Assembly: GCA_022432975.1 (NCBI GenBank)
Contig: CM039508.1
Coordinates: 46,093,646 to 46,157,645, forward strand
DNA length: 64,000 nucleotides
Direction of reading: 5' to 3'
From: Begonia masoniana
Taxonomy: Eukaryota; Streptophyta; Magnoliopsida; Cucurbitales; Begoniaceae
The notes beneath the pieces are model-generated. The model was not told where the DNA came from. It searched no databases and saw nothing but the letters and a program-made list of their open reading frames with translations. The position numbers were made by a program, and so were the translations under genes. This document shows positions 58,701-64,000 of the stretch, piece by piece (positions within the stretch are counted from its first letter, which is position 1; every line of letters starts with the position of its first letter).

Positions 58701-59066
58701 ATTTCTAATTTAACTGAACTCAAAATCTACCAAGTTATCTTTAATTCTGAAATATATGTTGTAATGATAAATTTGTATTGGACTATGAATATCTTGAATT
58801 CACGTTGAGGGGCTGGGATTAAGGTTTTAATGTTGAATTCAAAACATTCCTAGTCCAATACAAATTTAGATTTACGATATTTATTTCAGAATTTATTTTA
58901 ATTCCGAAATACTTGTTGTAAAGAAAATTTTGTATTGGAATAGGATGTCTTGAATTTACGTTGATGGGGAGGGATTAAGATTTTAGTGTTGAATTCAAGA
59001 CATTTTTAGTCCAATACAAATTTATCTTTACAACATGTAGATTTTGAGTGCAGTTAAATTTCATTA
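52751..59066. repeat. Hairpin satellite, main array (~23-24 monomers of ~265 bp)
   Basis: The loop motif GTTGAGGGGGAGG recurs at about 52901, 53169, 53435, 53699 and so on, giving a ~263-268-bp period. Each monomer has a ~95-bp spacer (CACTTAGCAGGTACACTACT...TTAACTGAACT) and two ~68-bp arms that are reverse complements of each other (for example ~53631-53697 and ~53733-53800), separated by a ~31-nt loop. Monomers differ by scattered substitutions and small indels. No long frame. One spacer is inverted (57285-57400), and the array ends in a partial inverted spacer (~59036-59066). Confidence 0.92.
57285..57400. repeat. Inverted spacer inside the satellite array
   Basis: GATTTTGAGTTCAATTAAAT...GTGTACCTGTTAAGA is the reverse complement of the normal spacer, while the arms on both sides keep their usual positions. 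Because the right arm of one monomer and the left arm of the next are inverted repeats flanking the spacer, recombination between them flips it. Confidence 0.85.
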
Positions 59067-59080
59067 AGGAGGGTAGATTG

Positions 59081-60656
59081 TAACATATTAAAAATGTGCA
59101 GCAGACAATTTTGACAAAAGAAGGAAGTACCATTGTCCAGCTGATGGATTTTGAAAAATTTAGCCGATGAATTTTGATGGATAAGAAAAACGTGCTCTTT
59201 CCATGGAAATCCTCCCCTATAAATTCAGAAGCTCGGGGAAGAAGAAAAGTACACTAAAAATTGGAGTTCTTATCTTGCTGGATTCGCCACGCTGAACTTC
59301 TGACAAAAACCTCTCTCGACCGAACTCCCCTCCTGCGAAATCCCGCACGGCTGAAATCTCCTCCGGTGAAGAACCTCCTCGGTCGAACGCCCTTCTGGCA
59401 TCACTCTGTGTTTGGCGCTCCCTCGGCCGACAACCACTTCTCTCTCTCTCTCTCTGCTCGCGCAAAGAAGAACAGGAAGAAGAGAAGGAAGGTTCAGTTT
59501 TAATTTTAAAACTGAACCAGTTCTATTAAAAGCCCCAACCGAACCGGTTCTTTTCATTTTGGAACCGAACTGCACCAAAACAGTAAAATCGAACCAAACC
59601 GGCACTGTTCACTCGACTGGCAGTATTCATCCAAACCGACCCAAACACGAACAGACCCAAATTTTGACCCGACTCAAGTTTCGACCCGAATCGATCTAAA
59701 AATAGACCGGTAAGAAATTTCTACCTAAATTATTGTGCAATTGATTTACTAAAGTGGAAAATTTATGTTGGATATTTTATTTAGGTAGAAAATTTATAAG
59801 AGTTTCCATAATATTTTTACTTTGATCCGATTCGACCTAAGACCACACGTAAGAAAATTCTGCCCAAATTATTATAAAATTTGGATTTATTTAGTTATGA
59901 ATTTAATACCCGATAATTTAGGAAGGAGATTATTTGGAAATTTAGAACGATACCTATTTTCCACTCACTTGGAATCTAAGTGAGTGAAAATACAAATATT
60001 CTAACGTTTTGGCTACGGCCTTATATCACGTGATAAATATTATTTTATTTATTATTGTTTTATTTTATCACACGTTTTTTATGTTTGAGCAAACATGTTA
60101 GGGCAATACCATAAAATTGTTTGAAAGATAAAATAGGTAGGATATTTGCATGTGTATGAAAATGATGGAATTGACGGCAATTACGAAATAGCAAGAGCTT
60201 GAACGCTAAAAGTAAAAGTAAAAGAAGACGAAACCATAAGATTACTAAGTCTTAAAAGAAAGTTGACTTTCAATCAGTATGTAACAGTTAACAGGATTTG
60301 GTAAAAGTATATGTTTTGCAGCTGCACGTATTCTCACTTACTGAGTTTTTCTCACCTCATGTATTATTGTGATGTAGGTGAGTTTTTATTTTAAAAATAA
60401 CTGTCTGTGATTGAGAACTTCCTAGACGCAAATGAGTATGCAGAAGAATGAAATATTTTTGAGATGAATTAATGTGTTTCAGTCTTTCGAATATATTTCA
60501 TGTTTTGATAAATTATTGTTAAATATATTAGGAAATTATGATTTTAACGCTCGAATATAATTTGATAAAATGATTTGGAGAAAATTTTAGAGTTTCTAAA
60601 ATTAGGGTTTCAAATTAGAAAAATTAAATTGGGAATTTTAAATTTTGGGCGTTACA
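59081..60656 (+). mobile_element. Tekay-like LTR, plus strand (~1.58 kb)
   Basis: TGTAACATATT...GGGCGTTACA. Layout: donor ACCG|GTAAGA (~59709), short micro-exon ~59946-59979 before GTGAGTG, GGCCTTATATCAC, acceptor TGATGTAG|GTGAG (60377). It lies between satellite-like sequences, but I find no matching duplication (left TAGAT, right CATAA). The leader (59220-59700) is CT-rich and has short frames on both strands, none convincing. Confidence 0.7.
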
Positions 60657-60926
60657 CATAAATAGATAACATGATTAAAAAATTATCTTGTGTTTTTTTA
60701 CTAAATTTAATGAAGAAAACAATTTAAAGACAATTTAAAAATGCACTGAAAACTGATCCTTAATGAAATGGTTTATAAATTAAAAGTGCTAAAAATATAG
60801 ATTATTTTAAAATTAAAATATAGTTATTAGGTGATAAAAAAGGTTGGCTTTTTTTCAATTTCATGTGAAGCTCAAATCTCTATATTTTGAATTTCGAAAT
60901 ACATGTTATAAAGATAAATTTATAAT
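60657..60926. other. AT-rich stretch with a satellite-arm fragment
   Basis: Mostly unassigned. The last ~40 bases (TTGAATTTCGAAATACATGT...AAAGATAAATTT) match a satellite arm, so the hairpin satellite continued to here before the LTR insertions. Confidence 0.6.
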
Positions 60927-62966
60927 TGTAACATCCCCTAAAGCTATCCCTAAATTCCCGTGAAAATTTTTCTTTTTAAACCTCTAAATCAATTAAAACC
61001 ATCCTCAAACCATTTAAAGAAAATATATTAAAATAGGAGAATAATCGGCCAAAGGAATTGAGGGCAAAAAAGGCAAACCATGCCCAAAATGTATAGCCGA
61101 TCGATCGGCTGTGGCGATTTCACGCTAGGCGATCGATCGCCCCAGGCGATCACACATACGCCGATCGATCGCCCATGCAGGCGATCGATCAGCAGGGCGA
61201 TCGATCGCCACACGCTCTAGAATTTCTTCCACAGCGAGTACCATTGAGGCGCCGATCGATCGCCCTCCCTGGCGATCGATCGGCATACTCTCTGGAATCT
61301 GAATTCCAGAGAGCTGGCCTCCTTCTTTTCTTCCCCTTTCTTTCCTTCAACTCCCTACACATACACTTCACAATTTTTCCTTCATCAATTTACCTCTAAA
61401 CATTACATACATCACAACAATGCATTTCAACATAAAGTCACTCGACACTCGTACATCCTCCATAATTTCACTCAAAAACTGACTCGAGACGTATTTAAAA
61501 CGAAGTAAGTTTTCTCAAAAACAAACTGCGTGGATCTGTTTGAAAACTAACAAAATCCCTATGAAGTTTGAAAATCACCAAGCAGTTCTAGTAAATTCCG
61601 AAATCATCAAAAAACTTTCATTAAACAAATCAAATTCCAACTAATCCATACAACAACCTAAATATACTATTTACACATTTTCTACCTGATGTAACTCAAA
61701 ATACTTACATACGTCTCCACGGGTCAAAATACGCGTTGACTGCCTAGTTCACTCGCACGGGCCATCCTCCATCAACCTGCTCATGCGTCGGGTGGAGGAA
61801 TGTCATCCTCACCTGTATCGAATTCACCTACACCATAGAGATAAACTATGAGCTAAAGGCTCAGTAAATCTACGTAAATGCGAATGCGTGCTGTGCATAT
61901 GTCATTCATAAAATCATGCAATCATCGGGATCATTTAGTTACATAACGGGATGTCACCGAGGTCTACTCTCACCAGATGGAGAGATCACGTCTGGCGGTT
62001 AGACAGCCTTTTCCATCTACCGGGGGAAAACATGCTTCACCAACTAGACAGGCATGTCTGAACCCTACCCTGTCGTGACCGGGATTACGTGTATTTGTTT
62101 CTTTTCATTAATTCTGTGCTTTTCATAAAACCGTGTAGAAAACTCATTTCATGTTATTTTGAAAAAGTGTGATGCATGTACAGTTCATATTGCATAATCT
62201 ATAAATAATATAGAAAACAAACAATAATCCCTAGAAAACACACTACGGACATATACAACTTAACTACCCAATCACCTATTCTAAAACTACGGAATTCACC
62301 AATATCCTTGATAACTTCACACTCCTTGGTGTAGGCCAAATCGGACAACAACGCCGAAGACTTACCTCGCGTCCGTAGCACAGCGAGCTCTCCGAGCGTT
62401 TGTGAACTAACCAATTAATAGAAAAATCGTCATTAACAGCGAGCTTAGAAACACGAGAAATACATGGTCATAAGTCTTTTCTTGTTCATACTCCTCATCT
62501 ATAATATGAATATAATCATCATTCGTAATCATTGTATATCATCAATTAAGTAGTGTGGAATGCGAGAGGGTTTGTGTCGGTTATAAAGGGGGTTCGACAG
62601 TGAGTTTGATCATGGTCCCTACTGCGGGTCGTATTCATATGTCCTTCTTGGACTGTGACATACGCCGAACCCCCCCAACACTCCACTCAACCCGTGCAGG
62701 GATTTATCATCTTGTCTTTTTCATGAGGAAACATGCTTTTAAACCATTTTTTTTTTTTCCATGTGCATACAAAAACATTGGTAAGGCATGGAAATGGGAA
62801 TTTCTAACTCATTTCAGATTCAGACAGAACTTCATCCAGTATGAAACTACATAAACTAAATGTCAACATAAGTACTAGACGTCGATAATACTTAATCGTC
62901 ATTAGTACCTCTAGCACCTAGTAATGTAGGGCCTATTGGCCAGAAATCCTTAATTCACTGACATGT
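60927..62966 (-). repeat. Tekay-like LTR, minus strand, running into the gap
   Basis: Starts TGTAACATCCCC at 60927. Minus-strand features: acceptor TGGTGTAG|GTGAATTC (~61828-61840), GGCCTACACCAAGG (~62323-62336), micro-exon 62366-62405 (CGAG|GTAAGTC). A palindrome cluster lies at 61094-61285. From about 62540 the sequence has a second GGGCCTA/ATGTAGGGCC signature (62924-62936), suggesting another LTR nested before the gap. The far end is not identified. Confidence 0.6.
61094..61285. repeat. Cluster of GGCGATCGATCGCC-type palindromes
   Basis: About seven copies of CGATCGATCG with GC-rich flanks (GCCGATCGATCGGC, GGCGATCGATCGCC), spaced 15-45 bp. Located ~170-360 bp from the LTR 3' end, the same relative place as the repeat modules of the other LTRs. 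Confidence 0.85.
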
Positions 62967-63066
62967 NNNNNNNNNNNNNNNNNNNNNNNNNNNNNNNNNN
63001 NNNNNNNNNNNNNNNNNNNNNNNNNNNNNNNNNNNNNNNNNNNNNNNNNNNNNNNNNNNNNNNNNN
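62967..63066. other. Assembly gap (100 N)
   Basis: Exactly 100 N; true size unknown. Confidence 0.99.
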
Positions 63067-64000
63067 AATGATCAACAAGACCGAACGATTTGATTTGACT
63101 CAAAAAACCCTTGGTCGGTTTTTATTGCAAAGTTGGATCGTGTGAAACTCCAAAAACATCCTCCATCGAACGAAACACTACAGGGCTAGCCATCGGCCCA
63201 CGCGGGGACGCTCGTCCTTGTCAAAATAACTTCTATAAAAAAAAAAAAAAGTATACATTAGAAATGTGGATGTGTAAGTATCATCGCTGAAAAATGAAAC
63301 ATGTCGATATGCGTTATGTGTGCGTGCATCATTTCAAATAATTTGTATTGTCAAGATGAAAGTGAAGTGAACCAAAAAATAAAAATTAAAATAAAATTTA
63401 TAATTTAAAAAATAAGTGGAAATTTTACATATTTAAAATATCTAATCCAAATGTGGGACCAATAGAAAAGTTAAACGTATCATAAGAAATGATGTTATCT
63501 TTTTTTTTTTTATTATAACAGCCTCTTCTACTCATCTGGATGGAACGTGATTGTTTTTTCTTGTAGCGTTTTGCTAGCGATTGTCGTGTTCGCGCAGCAA
63601 AATCTCGGAGCTTGATTCATGCTTTCAGGGTGATTTCGGGACCAAATAGGAAGTTGTCTTTCTTGTTTGAATCTACTGTAGGTTGTGGTGCCTATAATCT
63701 TGTTACGAGTTTACCCATCTCTGTATTTGCAAGTCATAATGTCTTTTTTATTTTATTTTATGTAAAAAGGTTTAATGTTTTAAAGCCTAAACCTTGTAAC
63801 TCCATCACTCTTTCTTTCAATTTTCTTCCTCCATTTTAAAGCCAAAAGGTAAGGGTTAAATTTCTATTGATTAGTTTTTAGTTTAGGAGTCGTGGGTGTT
63901 GATTTTGGTGAAGAATTTCATATGGGATTTATGGTTTGGATAGGGTTGTTTGAAAATTTCCTCTCATTCTCTTGAAGGTTGTCCGAAAATCCATCATTCT
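63067..64000. other. Unassigned non-coding sequence at the right edge
   Basis: Contains A- and T-rich tracts and, after ~63530, sequence with a T-rich tail and short frames (for example 63612-63839) without recognisable protein features. The first ~150 bases may still be LTR leader. I see no gene I can support. Confidence 0.5.

Noticed and set aside
52751..59066. Centromeric satellite
   Set aside because: Nothing in the sequence shows centromere function; the period (~265 bp) is not diagnostic. CENH3 ChIP would be needed.
59217..59699. Host 5' exon or gene in the CT- and CG-rich stretch
   Set aside because: It lies between LTR start and donor-like site of the LTR 59081-60656, as in the other LTR leaders; no coding signature.

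Overview
This window is a seed-plant nuclear interval, probably from a eudicot, and I find no host gene in it. The evidence is the mix of plant transposon lineages: Ty3/gypsy chromoviruses of the Tekay/Del type with initiator-tRNA-Met primer sites, a degenerate Ty1/copia element, Cassandra elements carrying 5S-rRNA-like sequence, a PIF/Harbinger DNA transposon, an endogenous caulimovirid (pararetrovirus) and a long satellite array. It reads like deep intergenic or pericentromeric heterochromatin. Two runs of exactly 100 N (17499-17598 and 62967-63066) are assembly gaps.

Left third (1-16867). A truncated LTR (1-1749) carries a complete Cassandra element (301-1286, 5-bp target duplication). It abuts a decayed copia element (1750-3531, continuing at 15667-16653). 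A Tekay-like gypsy element, here Gypsy1 (3532-15666, duplication TCTTC), split that copia element. Gypsy1's own 3' LTR later received a solo LTR (11720-13156) and a four-LTR Cassandra array (13527-15081). A CACTA-like MITE with long A and T runs ends the block.

Middle (16868-34794). Several Tekay-like LTRs are nested in one another (17599-18821, 18822-21570, 19089-21432, 22181-27960, 23461-27091, 29113-31328, 31886-34794), with a solo LTR of a second family at 24081-25424. Between them lie three pieces of one caulimovirid insertion, florendovirus-like: the end of the RNase H region and the start of the next ORF (21571-22180), most of that ORF (27966-29112), and a short coding tail plus promoter/leader (31334-31885).

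Right half (34795-64000). A satellite with a ~265-bp period, each monomer containing a ~68-bp-arm inverted repeat, occupies 34795-35389 and 52751-59066. A near-intact PIF/Harbinger element (35390-52750) interrupts it, with ORF1 on the minus strand and a 422-codon transposase on the plus strand. A young Tekay-like element, Gypsy2 (37439-47929, duplication AAAAA), sits inside the Harbinger element, and a solo LTR (40271-41460) sits inside Gypsy2's gag. Another LTR (49528-52488) lies in the Harbinger 3' part. Two more LTRs and unassigned sequence close the window.

The most interesting signals are these. (1) A splice-like layout recurs in about twelve Tekay-like LTRs: a donor in the leader, an acceptor, a ~34-60-nt micro-exon ending in CAG|GTAAGT, a motif close to GGCCTACAYCA, then a second acceptor in TGATGTAG|GTG. 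(2) The hairpin satellite contains an inverted-spacer event explained by its own arms. (3) LTR tandem-repeat modules, several with TGACGTCA, lie at a similar distance from the LTR 3' end. (4) The Cassandra array includes one LTR that lost its 5S segment. (5) The Harbinger element appears to be broken only by single-base homopolymer changes.
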